Origin: JBCCIM01 sp045106435
Lineage (GTDB): Bacteria; Bacteroidota; Rhodothermia; Rhodothermales; JAHQVL01
DNA length: 64,000 nucleotides
Direction of reading: 5' to 3'
Assembly (NCBI GenBank): GCA_045106435.1
Contig: JBGCEN010000084.1
Location: 23,605-87,604 of the forward strand
The notes beneath the pieces are model-generated. The model saw only the letters and a list, made by a program, of their open reading frames with translations. It was not told the origin of the DNA and ran no database searches. Positions within the stretch are counted from its first letter, which is position 1. Each line of letters opens with the position of its first letter. The translations under genes and the position numbers were made by a program. Shown piece after piece: positions 43,032 through 51,271 of the stretch.

Positions 43032-44102
43032 ATGGATAAATTCAACAGCAGTGCCAATGCCTCGAGAAGAGGCTTTCTTAAATTATCAGCGCTTGCTATC
43101 CCGTTTGTAAAGGGGGCCGGCGTTGGGAAAGAAGTCATGAAAGACATGCAAGTGATAAAGCCAGCATCTTTACAACATGGAGACACGGTTGGACTTGTCA
43201 GCCCGGCAGGGGTTACTTATGAGTCTGTGCAAATTGACATTATCGAAGAAACACTCGATATGTTAGGACTGAAAATGAAGGCCGGCCAATACATGATGGA
43301 TCGATGGGGCTACTTCGCAGGGACAGATGAGCATCGGGCTGCCGACATAAACAACATGTTTGCTGACGAACACGTTGATGCAATTTTTGCGCTACATGGG
43401 GGCTGGGGTGCAGCAAGGGCACTGCCTTTCCTGGATTACGAAGTTATTCGGGCGAACCCCAAAATCTTCATGGGCTACAGTGATATCACTGCGTTGCTAA
43501 TTGCGATTTATGCAAATACAGGGCTGATCACTTTTCATGGCCCCAATGGGAATTCCGTTTGGAATGAGTTCTCAGCGAACTATGTTAAAAAGCTGCTATT
43601 TGATGCTGATAGTGTACTCTACAAAAATCCGGAAGAAAAAGGAGATGCGCTGGTTGTAGTGAATGATCGGATTCGCACAATTTCTTCAGGCAAAGCAAGA
43701 GGAAAACTCGTAGGGGGAAATCTGACTGTGCTTACCTCAATTATTGGATCTGATCAACTGCCCAATTGGGAGGGGCATATTCTGTTTCTTGAGGATATCG
43801 GAGAAGCGATATATAGAATTGATCGCATGCTAACACAGCTCAAATTGTCAGGTGTACTGGATCAGATTGCGGGATTTGTCTTTGGGAATTGTAATGATTG
43901 TACAGCAAATAGTGGATACAATTCATTTACACTCAATGAAATCCTCGATCACCACATTAAGCCCCTGGGAATCCCTGCATGGACAGGTTCGATGATTGGA
44001 CATATCGAAAACAAATTCACCATTCCAATAGGCGTTGAAGCAGAAATTAATGCAGATCTAGGTCAGATCAAGCTACTTGAGCCGGCTGTATTTAAGCCGT
44101 AA
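43032..44102 (+). CDS. LD-carboxypeptidase (peptidase S66) with Tat signal
   Basis: A 356-residue serine peptidase that trims L,D-bonds of murein tetrapeptides (LdcA family). The catalytic triad is visible as Ser150 in FMGYSDITALL, Glu254 in ILFLEDIGEAI and His324 in GSMIGHIENKF. The N-terminus has a twin-arginine signal (ASRRGFLKLSALAIPFVKGAG), unusual since most LdcA proteins are cytoplasmic; here the enzyme should be exported folded. I start at the ATG at 43032, preceded by AGGTGT; a TTG at 43002 would add ten residues. Confidence 0.9.
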   Translation: MDKFNSSANASRRGFLKLSALAIPFVKGAGVGKEVMKDMQVIKPASLQHGDTVGLVSPAGVTYESVQIDIIEETLDMLGLKMKAGQYMMDRWGYFAGTDEHRAADINNMFADEHVDAIFALHGGWGAARALPFLDYEVIRANPKIFMGYSDITALLIAIYANTGLITFHGPNGNSVWNEFSANYVKKLLFDADSVLYKNPEEKGDALVVVNDRIRTISSGKARGKLVGGNLTVLTSIIGSDQLPNWEGHILFLEDIGEAIYRIDRMLTQLKLSGVLDQIAGFVFGNCNDCTANSGYNSFTLNEILDHHIKPLGIPAWTGSMIGHIENKFTIPIGVEAEINADLGQIKLLEPAVFKP

Positions 44103-44239
44103 AATATATCAGACAGGGTATGACATTACCGTGTCACTTCTTGTTGTTACCTTTAAAGTGTTGAGTAAATACAGATGGGGAAGCGGGTGTACATGTTCAT
44201 TGACATTGTGGCTTCTAGTGACCAATCGATCTAGATAAG

Positions 44240-44280
44240 ATAAAAAAAATCATGCGCCTGGTTAGCCCAAGAGCATGATT
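44240..44280 (-). terminator. Rho-independent terminator of the LexA-like module
   Basis: AATCATGC (44248-44255) and GCATGATT (44273-44280) form an 8-bp stem. On the minus strand it is followed by a run of seven T (44249-44242). It lies 63 bp after the zinc-finger gene and closes the three-gene minus-strand unit. Confidence 0.8.
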
Positions 44281-44342
44281 CTTTGCTGTTACTGATTGTC
44301 AGTGCTGTTAAAGATTGATCGTGCGAATGTAGTTATCTGTAA

Positions 44343-44531
44343 TCAGGATTTGCCCTGCCGTTTCTTTCTGGCCGTTTCTCGTTGCCTGTACATCTTCTGG
44401 GAGCAGGCTCGCGAGCAATAGTCGCGTTGGCGTCCAGCGAGTTTGTTCGGGCATTCAGGATTTTTGCAAGGAACGTCTTTTAGTTTACGTGCTGGCTTTC
44501 TTCTTTTTTTCGGATTCTTTGGTTTTTCCAC
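44343..44531 (-). CDS. Small zinc-finger-like protein
   Basis: A 62-residue, highly basic protein. CKNPECPNKLAGRQRDYCSRAC gives four cysteines spaced as a zinc finger, and YCSRACSQKMYRQRETARKK matches the 'YCSxxCRxxxYRxR' motif found in small DNA-associated proteins and in proteins of mobile elements. The start is a GTG at 44531; the frame stays open upstream with no ATG, so the true start could be further 5'. It is the third gene of a minus-strand unit with the membrane protein and LexA-like gene. Confidence 0.6.
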   Translation of the reverse strand: MEKPKNPKKRRKPARKLKDVPCKNPECPNKLAGRQRDYCSRACSQKMYRQRETARKKRQGKS

Positions 44532-44590
44532 AACATCGTCAGCCGGCGATGTGCGGGGACTTACAGAGCTACTAACTGGCCTCTCGCCCT

Positions 44591-45460
44591 TTACTTTTTT
44601 TCTTCGATGTAATCTATAAGAGAGCGAGTGTTTTCATTTTTGCGACCGGTTGTAAGTTGCTTTGGGTTCTCATATTTGGAATTCAAAAACCTGAACCGGG
44701 GCTGGGAATTTGCTTTCTTGATAGACACACCAACTTCTTCGAGAAGCAATGGCATTTCTGTCATCGATGATCTCTGAAGGGTTGATTTGGTTCGCCGGCT
44801 ATCAGACTCTTTCCAGAGCGCTGATAGTTTTTTCCTCATTACATGCGATCTCAATTTGCGTTTGTTGCGTTGCTCATCAAGATGCATTCTCCTTGTATCA
44901 AGTTGCTCTTTGCGCTCTTCAATAGCAGCCAGATAGGAATACGCTGTGGTATCTCTTTCGGCCATCATGATTGGATCTACACTTTGAATCCAGAAGGCAA
45001 AGAAAAACATTAGAGGTGCTGAACTAGGCAAAATCCATTGGTAATAAATGGAAAGCCAGTCATTCGCAGTACCGGTTTGGGCTTGTGCGAGGATACCAGC
45101 CGTGGCATAAAAAAGGGCCAACAAGCCGGCAAACTTTCCAATGCGAAGCATTTTGCCGACAAGGTGACCTGCTTTCCAGTATTTATAAATAGACCAGAGC
45201 ATGAGTTCGACGCTCAGGATTCCTACGAGCACAAAAATGAAAAAGAGTCCATTTTCTGCTCTGTGCCATGCATTGATGGCATTATGCGCACCCGAATAGA
45301 AAAGGAATATGACATGAATCCAATCTAGCGCCGGCATATCCCGTTTGTTTATGCTAGAAGAGATCGTTGCTTTCCCATTTCGGGCCTGGGCACGAAAAGT
45401 TGATTTTACTTGGTTTCCATTGGTGCCGCTTCGAGCTGTTTTAATAGGGCTTTGTGCCAT
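44591..45460 (-). CDS. Hypothetical membrane protein with charged C-terminal domain
   Basis: A 289-residue protein I do not recognise. Residues 1-40 are basic and polar; four membrane segments lie at about 45-62, 71-92, 108-125 and 138-158. A highly charged, probably coiled-coil domain with many Lys/Arg/Glu follows (about 170-230). The C-terminal basic region could bind nucleic acid. It starts 24 bp after the LexA-like gene ends. It resembles cargo of plasmids or integrative elements in style more than housekeeping proteins. Confidence 0.6.
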   Translation of the reverse strand: MAQSPIKTARSGTNGNQVKSTFRAQARNGKATISSSINKRDMPALDWIHVIFLFYSGAHNAINAWHRAENGLFFIFVLVGILSVELMLWSIYKYWKAGHLVGKMLRIGKFAGLLALFYATAGILAQAQTGTANDWLSIYYQWILPSSAPLMFFFAFWIQSVDPIMMAERDTTAYSYLAAIEERKEQLDTRRMHLDEQRNKRKLRSHVMRKKLSALWKESDSRRTKSTLQRSSMTEMPLLLEEVGVSIKKANSQPRFRFLNSKYENPKQLTTGRKNENTRSLIDYIEEKK

Positions 45461-45484
45461 GATAATACGCTAACTAGAAATAGA

Positions 45485-46180
45485 TCAATTGAGAAACAAG
45501 TTGATCTCAGTGATTGACTGTCGGGAGGAAAACCAGCGGACATCGCCATCGCTGTGGTTTATAACGGCTTCCAGTCTGCCTAGAATCTTGAATGAATCAG
45601 ACTCACTGACTGGAATATGGATCGTATCATACATGGGATTGCTAGGCACCAAACGGAGAAAGCCTGAGTCGCGATAAATCCGCTTCAAGGTTGTCTCCCC
45701 ATTGACGATGACAGCGCCTATCTGGCCATCCTGAACTTCTACATTACGCAGCAATACACAGTCGCCATCGTAAATATCGTCTCCAATCATGGAGTCTCCA
45801 TCCACCTGGAATGCATAAAGCTGGTGCACATTAGATAGCTTGCCGGCAAAACGAACAAATCCAAGTTCATCTTGAATTGCCTCTTGAAGGTGACCAGCTG
45901 TAATGCTGCCCACAATCGCAATGTCCGTGTAGTCTTTTTGCGAGACAAGTTTGAACCATCCCTGGTTGTCTTTTAGAATATGCCCTTTTTGGTGAAGGGT
46001 ATCGAATAGTTTGGAAAGGCCATCAGAAGTAAGCCGGCTAAAATACTCTTTGATTTCGCGTGAAAAAGTATCACGAATGTCCTGTCCACCTTCTGGGGAA
46101 GAAAAGCTTAATCCATGTTCTTTTAGGAGATTAAGAAGAGATTTTTCGTTAGGTGTAAGATTATGTTGTTCGTTTTCCAT
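45485..46180 (-). CDS. LexA-like transcriptional repressor (peptidase S24)
   Basis: A 231-residue protein with a C-terminal S24 peptidase fold. QVDGDSMIGDDIYDGD carries Ser130 and IVNGETTLKRIY Lys166, the self-cleavage dyad; SITAGHLQEA offers Ala95-Gly96 as the scissile bond. The N-terminal 80 residues do not show a clear LexA winged helix, although RLTSDGLSKLFDTLHQKGHI could be its recognition part. It therefore resembles LexA/UmuD-type or phage-type repressors released by RecA-stimulated cleavage. A symmetric CACATATA...TATATGTG element sits 33 bp upstream of the start. Confidence 0.82.
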   Translation of the reverse strand: MENEQHNLTPNEKSLLNLLKEHGLSFSSPEGGQDIRDTFSREIKEYFSRLTSDGLSKLFDTLHQKGHILKDNQGWFKLVSQKDYTDIAIVGSITAGHLQEAIQDELGFVRFAGKLSNVHQLYAFQVDGDSMIGDDIYDGDCVLLRNVEVQDGQIGAVIVNGETTLKRIYRDSGFLRLVPSNPMYDTIHIPVSESDSFKILGRLEAVINHSDGDVRWFSSRQSITEINLFLN

Positions 46181-46212
46181 GATGATGTTTGAGTAATCTC
46201 AATAAGATATTG

Positions 46213-46245
46213 CACATATAGCATGTGACATGTGTAATATATGTG
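46213..46245. promoter_or_regulatory. Operator-like palindrome upstream of the LexA-like gene
   Basis: CACATATA (46213-46220) and TATATGTG (46238-46245) form an inverted repeat around CATGTGACATGTG (46222-46234), itself a direct repeat of CATGTG. It lies between the divergent LexA-like gene and the phosphatase-family gene, so it could control both. That it is the binding site of the repressor is inference. Confidence 0.6.
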
Positions 46246-46392
46246 TTATTCGTTCCTGCGTCAAGTTTAATCTGAAAATTATTTTTCTTTAACCAGGTAT
46301 GATCCTGTGTTTGAATTTTTAATGGTCGGTTTATTCTTATAATGGCACTTTATAGGCGTAATTCTTTTCTACTGACTTTCCCCGCCGGTACC

Positions 46393-47490
46393 ATGAGAGC
46401 TTATTTACTTCTTCTTACCGTTTGTTTTGTCCATACAGGATTTGCTCAGCAAGGGCGTTCTGTTACCGATCTTAAAACCGAAAATGTGTTTCTCATAACC
46501 CTGGATGGTTTGAGATGGCAAGAATTGTTTACGGGATCAGATGCGCTGCTCGTGGAAAACGAAAAGTATGTCGGCAATCCTGCTGCACTAACAAACCAGT
46601 TCCACAAGGGAGATGCAAACGCTAGAAGAAAAACGCTCATGCCTTTTTTCTGGAGTGAATTACTCCAAAAAGGGCAGATTTACGGGAATAGGGCATTGGG
46701 TTGTGACGTGAATCTTACCAACAACGAGTGGTTTTCCTATCCGGGCTATAATGAGATTTTGACGGGCCGCGCTGATGTGAATATTACCAGTAATGATAAG
46801 ATCCCCAATCCTAATACTACGGTATTGGAGTTTGTAAATAGGCAAGCCGGCTTTGAAGGCCGAGTTGCTGCCTTTGGTTCTTGGGATGTATTCCCATACA
46901 TCGTTAACGAGGAGCGAAGCGGCGTACCGGTGAATGCCGGCTTTGAAGCGGCTAAAGGAGAAGATTTGACACCGCGAGAACAGTTTTTGAATGATCTGCA
47001 AGAAGAAATTCCCAGCCCTTGGGGGACCGTCCGGCTCGATGCTTTTACGCACCATTATGCGCTGGAGTATCTAAAGAAAAAACATCCTAAACTTTTGTAC
47101 ATCGCTTATGGCGAAACGGATGATTTTGCGCACGATGGTGATTATGAGGCGTACCTGAAATCTGCACACCAAACCGATCAGTTTATCGCTGACCTGTGGG
47201 CCTTCACGCAGGAGGATCCTGTATATAAAGGCACGACGACGTTTATCATCACGACCGATCATGGCAGGGGCACGGAACCGCTGGATACGTGGCGTGGACA
47301 CGGGACAGACATTAAAGGGGCAGATCAAATTTGGATGGCTGTGCTTGGTCCTGATTCGCCGGCGCTTGGCGAAGTGAAAGACTGCAAGCTGTTCCAGAAC
47401 CAGGTTGCCAGCACTACAGCTGCGTTTCTGGGTTTTGATTGGGTATCGGTACAAGAGGCTGGAGCAACGATCAGGTCTGCTTTTAAATAA
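46393..47490 (+). CDS. Exported alkaline-phosphatase-superfamily protein
   Basis: A 365-residue exported hydrolase. Signal peptide (AYLLLLTVCFVHTGFAQ); VFLITLDGLRWQELF gives the first metal ligand region, GETDDFAHDGDYEAY the second (Asp and His ligands), and FIITTDHGRGTEPLD the third. The order matches phosphopentomutase/type I phosphodiesterase and sulfatase relatives. There is no CxPSR motif, so this is not a formylglycine sulfatase; the nucleophile would be a Thr or Ser. I start at the ATG at 46393, which begins the signal peptide; one at 46342 would add 17 residues. The next gene is a sulfatase, and the pair may desulfate or dephosphorylate algal polysaccharide. Confidence 0.83.
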   Translation: MRAYLLLLTVCFVHTGFAQQGRSVTDLKTENVFLITLDGLRWQELFTGSDALLVENEKYVGNPAALTNQFHKGDANARRKTLMPFFWSELLQKGQIYGNRALGCDVNLTNNEWFSYPGYNEILTGRADVNITSNDKIPNPNTTVLEFVNRQAGFEGRVAAFGSWDVFPYIVNEERSGVPVNAGFEAAKGEDLTPREQFLNDLQEEIPSPWGTVRLDAFTHHYALEYLKKKHPKLLYIAYGETDDFAHDGDYEAYLKSAHQTDQFIADLWAFTQEDPVYKGTTTFIITTDHGRGTEPLDTWRGHGTDIKGADQIWMAVLGPDSPALGEVKDCKLFQNQVASTTAAFLGFDWVSVQEAGATIRSAFK

Positions 47491-47573
47491 ACAGGGTTCG
47501 CCTTTTATGTGTGGCTGATATTCTCCAAGTTCTTCAGTATTCTTTGGGACGTATCAATTATTTACATACCACC

Positions 47574-49217
47574 ATGAAAAAGCTGACGTTTATCAACGTT
47601 CTTCTGTTTGTTTTTCTTTTATCTCCTGCTATTTCTCGTGCGCAGGGTACAGATGAGCCTAATTGGGGACAACCCAATATCGTATGGATTGTAGCAGAAG
47701 ATTTGGGTCCATATCTGCCGTCCTTTGGTGATTCAACCATCGAAACGCCAAACTTGAGCCGGCTAGCAGCGGAAGGGGTTAGATATACGCACGTTTTTTC
47801 GCCCTCAGGTGTTTGCGCACCCAGCAGGGCCGCTTTGGCAACCGGCATGTATCAAAATTCCATTGGGGCCCATCACATGCGCAATGGAGGCAATCCGCTT
47901 TACTTGCCTGCAGAGGTGACGCCATATGAAGCGATGCCTCCGGCCGGTGTCAAGATGCACAGCGAGTACATGCGCCGGCTGGGTTATTATGCAACGAACA
48001 ATTCAAAAGAAGATTACCAATTCAAAAAAACTGTAACAGGCTGGGATGAATCCAGCAGAGAGGCGCATTGGAAGAATCGCCCGGATGCTGATCAACCGTT
48101 TTTCGCCATATTCAATATTGGCGTTACCCATGAATCTCAGATATGGTCGCGTGCAGATGATTCCTTGTGGGTAGATTCCAAGCTTGAAGTGCCCATACCT
48201 CCCTACTATCCAAACACAGAAGTTGTGCGCAATGATATTCGACGGATGTATTCGAATATCAAGATGATGGATGCACAGGTGGGGGAATTACTCAAGGAGC
48301 TTGAAGACGCCGGCGAACTCGAAAATACAATTATCTTTTGGTACACGGACCACGGGGGCCCGCTACCTCGGATGAAACGTCTCTTGTATGATTCAGGTAT
48401 GCGCGTGCCTATGATTATCCGTTTCCCAAACCAATGGCGTGCAGGTGAGGTAGATGATCAACTGGTGAGCTTTATAGACTTTAAGCCAACAATCATGTCG
48501 CTGGTTGGCATCGAGCCGCCGGCCTACTTAAAAGGGCAGGGGCAGGCTTTTCTGGGACCCTATAAAGCCAATGCGCCCCGATCTTATGTGCACGGCGCCG
48601 GGGATCGCTTTGATGCGCAATATGACCATATTCGTGCCGTGCGTGATCAACGTTTCAAGTATCTACGAAATTATAATCCGGACCAGGGCTATTACCTTGC
48701 CGTGAAGTATCGAGAACAGATGGCGATCATGCAAGAATTGTTGAAGATGCGTGATGCGGGTACACTTAATGATGTACAGATGCAATGGTTCAGGCCGGCC
48801 AAGCCTATTGAGGAGCTTTTTGATACCAAAGAAGATCCGCATGAAATTAACAACCTGGCCTCAGATCCTGCCTATGTTGAGAAGCTGGCAGAGTTGAGGG
48901 CTGAGCATGATCGATGGATTGTTGAGATTGACGACAAGGGCCTTATGACCGAGTCAGATTATATTGATTCGATTTGGGAAAATCGTACACAGCCGGTGAT
49001 GAGTATCCCTGTTGCCAGGAAGGAAGGGCGTACGGTTGAGTTATCCGTGGCTACCGAAGGTGCTTCAATAGGATACCAGGTCGTGAGAAAGGGGGAAGAA
49101 GCGGGAAGTGTATGGCAAGTGTACACTGGGCCGGTTGAAGTCAGACGAGGCCGAGAATTACTTGCAATATCTGACCGTATTGGATATAAAGTAAGTGAAG
49201 TGCTCCGGGTTCAATAA
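47574..49217 (+). CDS. Exported sulfatase (formylglycine type)
   Basis: A 547-residue exported sulfatase. Signal peptide (FINVLLFVFLLSPAISRAQ), metal ligand region VWIVAEDLGPYLP, and the active-site signature CAPSRAALATG with Cys81 to be converted to formylglycine. FWYTDHGGPLPR is the second metal/substrate region, and ELFDTKEDPHEINNLA the usual C-terminal sulfatase motif. The last 80 residues (VELSVATEGASIGYQVVRK) resemble a chitobiase/FN3-like add-on. Closest in style to the S1_8-type sulfatases acting on glycans. No formylglycine-generating enzyme is in this window. I start at the ATG at 47574; an earlier one at 47511 lacks a signal peptide fit. It follows the phosphatase-like gene. Confidence 0.92.
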   Translation: MKKLTFINVLLFVFLLSPAISRAQGTDEPNWGQPNIVWIVAEDLGPYLPSFGDSTIETPNLSRLAAEGVRYTHVFSPSGVCAPSRAALATGMYQNSIGAHHMRNGGNPLYLPAEVTPYEAMPPAGVKMHSEYMRRLGYYATNNSKEDYQFKKTVTGWDESSREAHWKNRPDADQPFFAIFNIGVTHESQIWSRADDSLWVDSKLEVPIPPYYPNTEVVRNDIRRMYSNIKMMDAQVGELLKELEDAGELENTIIFWYTDHGGPLPRMKRLLYDSGMRVPMIIRFPNQWRAGEVDDQLVSFIDFKPTIMSLVGIEPPAYLKGQGQAFLGPYKANAPRSYVHGAGDRFDAQYDHIRAVRDQRFKYLRNYNPDQGYYLAVKYREQMAIMQELLKMRDAGTLNDVQMQWFRPAKPIEELFDTKEDPHEINNLASDPAYVEKLAELRAEHDRWIVEIDDKGLMTESDYIDSIWENRTQPVMSIPVARKEGRTVELSVATEGASIGYQVVRKGEEAGSVWQVYTGPVEVRRGRELLAISDRIGYKVSEVLRVQ

Positions 49218-49255
49218 TTCCTTTTGCTCATTTATCCATCTAATGCCTGAATAGC

Positions 49256-49756
49256 TTGTCTGAAGAAATTACATACGATTTCAATGCGCCGCTGTTGAAG
49301 TCAATCAATGGGTTTTTGAAGCAGCATTATGCGCCGGTTCCTGTGGAAATTGCAGAAGCGGTTATCAAAACCGGGAGCCGGCGCGTCATTGTTGTAATTA
49401 ATGGAAAAACCATTCGTAGGGCGGTCCAGAACAGTAAACATGGTGAGTTTTTTATGTTGCTGGGCCAGTCTTTGTTGAAAGAGATCGGCGTTGTGTTAGG
49501 TGATGATTTAGCCATTTCACTGAAGCCGGATCCTGACCCAGATTTTGTAGAGCTGGGGGAAGAATTTGCTGAAGTACTTGAGATGGATGAGGCTGCATCG
49601 ACCCGTTTCTTCTCATTCACTCCTGGAAAACAACGAGGATTGGCAACCCATGTGAACGGCGCGAAGAGAGAAGAAACGCGCATCAAAAGAGCTTTGGAAA
49701 TAGCACACAAAATAAAAACGTTTACGCTCTACGACGATAGGAAATCTGAAGAATAG
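49256..49756 (+). CDS. YdeI/OmpD-associated family protein (DUF1905-like N-terminus)
   Basis: A 166-residue cytoplasmic protein. The N-terminal half matches the DUF1905 fold (VPVEIAEAVIKTGSRRVIVV, INGKTIRRAVQ), and the C-terminal half has the YdeI signature KQRGLATHVNGAKREETRIK followed by RALEIAHKIK. The role of this family is unknown; members are linked loosely to stress or peptide resistance. The start is a TTG at 49256, since no ATG lies before the conserved part. Confidence 0.75.
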   Translation: MSEEITYDFNAPLLKSINGFLKQHYAPVPVEIAEAVIKTGSRRVIVVINGKTIRRAVQNSKHGEFFMLLGQSLLKEIGVVLGDDLAISLKPDPDPDFVELGEEFAEVLEMDEAASTRFFSFTPGKQRGLATHVNGAKREETRIKRALEIAHKIKTFTLYDDRKSEE

Positions 49757-49775
49757 TTTTTCTGACTCCTGGCCC

Positions 49776-49789
49776 AAGCGCCGGCGCTT
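49776..49789. repeat. Perfect 14-bp palindrome containing GCCGGC
   Basis: AAGCGCCGGCGCTT is a perfect palindrome lying between convergent genes and overlapping the stop codon of the dehydrogenase gene. It could add to termination, though it has no loop. Confidence 0.5.
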
Positions 49790-50762
49790 AATTGAGAATT
49801 ACATCTGCTCGATTGAAAATGTAGCGTTCATCAATCGGTTTGTGGCTGAGCAGATCTAATGTGTTTTGTACCGTGATGAGGCACATCTCTGCATAGGTAG
49901 TCTGAGTTAAACTGGCACTATGTGGAGTGACAATGACCTCGTCCAGTTGTAACAACTCATAGCCGGCCGGCGGTGTGCCGATCTCCAATACATCTGCTCC
50001 AAAACCGGAAATAATACCTTTCTTGAGGGCTTGTAATACATCCGCGTCTTTAATGAGTCCCCCGCGTGCTGTATTGATAATGATCGGGTTGTGTTTTGCA
50101 TGGGACAGTGCCTCCAGCGAGAGAAGGCCTTTGGTACTTTCAAGCAGGGGCAAGTGGATGCTGATCACGTGGGCGTGCTCAATTATTTCTTCAAGTGATA
50201 CTTGTTCGAAATTACTGTCGAGTGTACGGGCATCCCAGAACTGGACATCCATGCCAAAAGCTGATGCTAATTTGGCTACACGCTGCCCAATGTTACCAAA
50301 CCCAAGAATGCCCAGGCGTTTCCCTCTTAAGTCGTCTCCATCGTAAGTAGCCCGGTAGCCCCAGTTGCCGGCTTTCACCTTGTTGGCTGCGAGGGCCATT
50401 TTGCGCTGAAGCATCAGCATAAGAGACAGCGCATGTTCAGCTACAGTTGCCGAATTGCTGCCCGGTGCATTGACAACACGGACACCTCTGGAAGAAGCAT
50501 GGTCGACATCCACATTGTCTAACCCAACACCACATCGGGCGATGATCTGCAATCCCTTGCAAGCATCTATAAGTGACCGGTTAACCTGCCCTTTGCCGCG
50601 GGTTACTATTGCATGGATGGGCAGATTGTTGATATGGTTTTCACCCGTTGCCGGCGTCTCAGCAAAAATGACCTGGCTATGCGCACGCAGCACTTCATCG
50701 GCTGGTGTTGCAATGGTTTCCAGTAGTAATACGTTAGGCCGAGCTTCAGGCGTTTTCATCAT
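49788..50762 (-). CDS. D-2-hydroxyacid dehydrogenase (phosphoglycerate dehydrogenase-like)
   Basis: A 324-residue NAD-dependent dehydrogenase. The N-terminal substrate domain includes IIARCGVGLDNVDVDHASSR, and the Rossmann domain has GILGFGNIGQR (residues 151-161). The catalytic residues are in NTARGGLIKD (Arg), ADVLEIGTPP (Glu) and VIVTPHSASLT (His). It lacks the ACT domain of full SerA, so it may act on other 2-hydroxyacids such as glycerate or sugar acids. I start at the ATG at 50762 (another at 50759), overlapping the VOC gene by 17 bases; an upstream ATG at 50897 would run far into that gene. It ends the four-gene catabolic operon. Confidence 0.9.
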   Translation of the reverse strand: MMKTPEARPNVLLLETIATPADEVLRAHSQVIFAETPATGENHINNLPIHAIVTRGKGQVNRSLIDACKGLQIIARCGVGLDNVDVDHASSRGVRVVNAPGSNSATVAEHALSLMLMLQRKMALAANKVKAGNWGYRATYDGDDLRGKRLGILGFGNIGQRVAKLASAFGMDVQFWDARTLDSNFEQVSLEEIIEHAHVISIHLPLLESTKGLLSLEALSHAKHNPIIINTARGGLIKDADVLQALKKGIISGFGADVLEIGTPPAGYELLQLDEVIVTPHSASLTQTTYAEMCLITVQNTLDLLSHKPIDERYIFNRADVILN

Positions 50763-51240
50763 GATGTAAGGTTGCCTTGTCGCTTTTGTATCCTCTGAAG
50801 TCATTTCTGCCTGAAACGTAGATGCCTTTCTGGAAAAGCTCATCTTCAAATATGGCAGGGTCAACTTCTGCATCTGGAAAAGAAACCAATTCAACAAGAT
50901 TGTTCGCCGGGTCTCTTACAAACATCTGCATCGATCCATCCGGCATTTTCTTTATGCCTCCCCATGCCTCTGTGTCGATAATATCCAGTGCCTTAAATCT
51001 TTTGAAGAGCGTATCAAAATCTTTTACGTTGAGGCATACATGTCCTCTGATAGATTGCGCATCGTCCCATTCAGACAGGTGGATTTGCTGCGTGTCGTTA
51101 ACCTTGAAAAATGCAGCGGGGTAGTCGAAAATAAAAGCCGGCAGCGGTTCAAGACCGAGCTCATTTTCATAAAATTTGGCTGACTCTTCCAGATTGTCAA
51201 CAATGAGCGTCACGTGGTTGATGCTGGCTATGTTTTCCAT
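50746..51240 (-). CDS. VOC/glyoxalase-family protein
   Basis: A 164-residue protein with the two βαβββ units of the vicinal-oxygen-chelate fold. INHVTLIVDNLEESAKFYEN (first His ligand) and GHVCLNVKDFDTLFKRF (second His) are followed by MFVRDPANNLVELV (Glu ligand). It is a metal-dependent lyase, dioxygenase or isomerase; the substrate is likely an intermediate of the neighbouring sugar-acid pathway. It overlaps the start of the downstream dehydrogenase gene and lies 31 bp after the enolase-superfamily gene. Confidence 0.87.
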   Translation of the reverse strand: MENIASINHVTLIVDNLEESAKFYENELGLEPLPAFIFDYPAAFFKVNDTQQIHLSEWDDAQSIRGHVCLNVKDFDTLFKRFKALDIIDTEAWGGIKKMPDGSMQMFVRDPANNLVELVSFPDAEVDPAIFEDELFQKGIYVSGRNDFRGYKSDKATLHHDENA

Positions 51241-51271
51241 GGCTTTAATTCCGTGTTGAAGACAAGGGGGT

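Noticed and set aside
44343..46180. Complete prophage
   Set aside because: Only three small genes; no integrase, terminase, capsid or tail genes, and the flanks are ordinary chromosomal genes.
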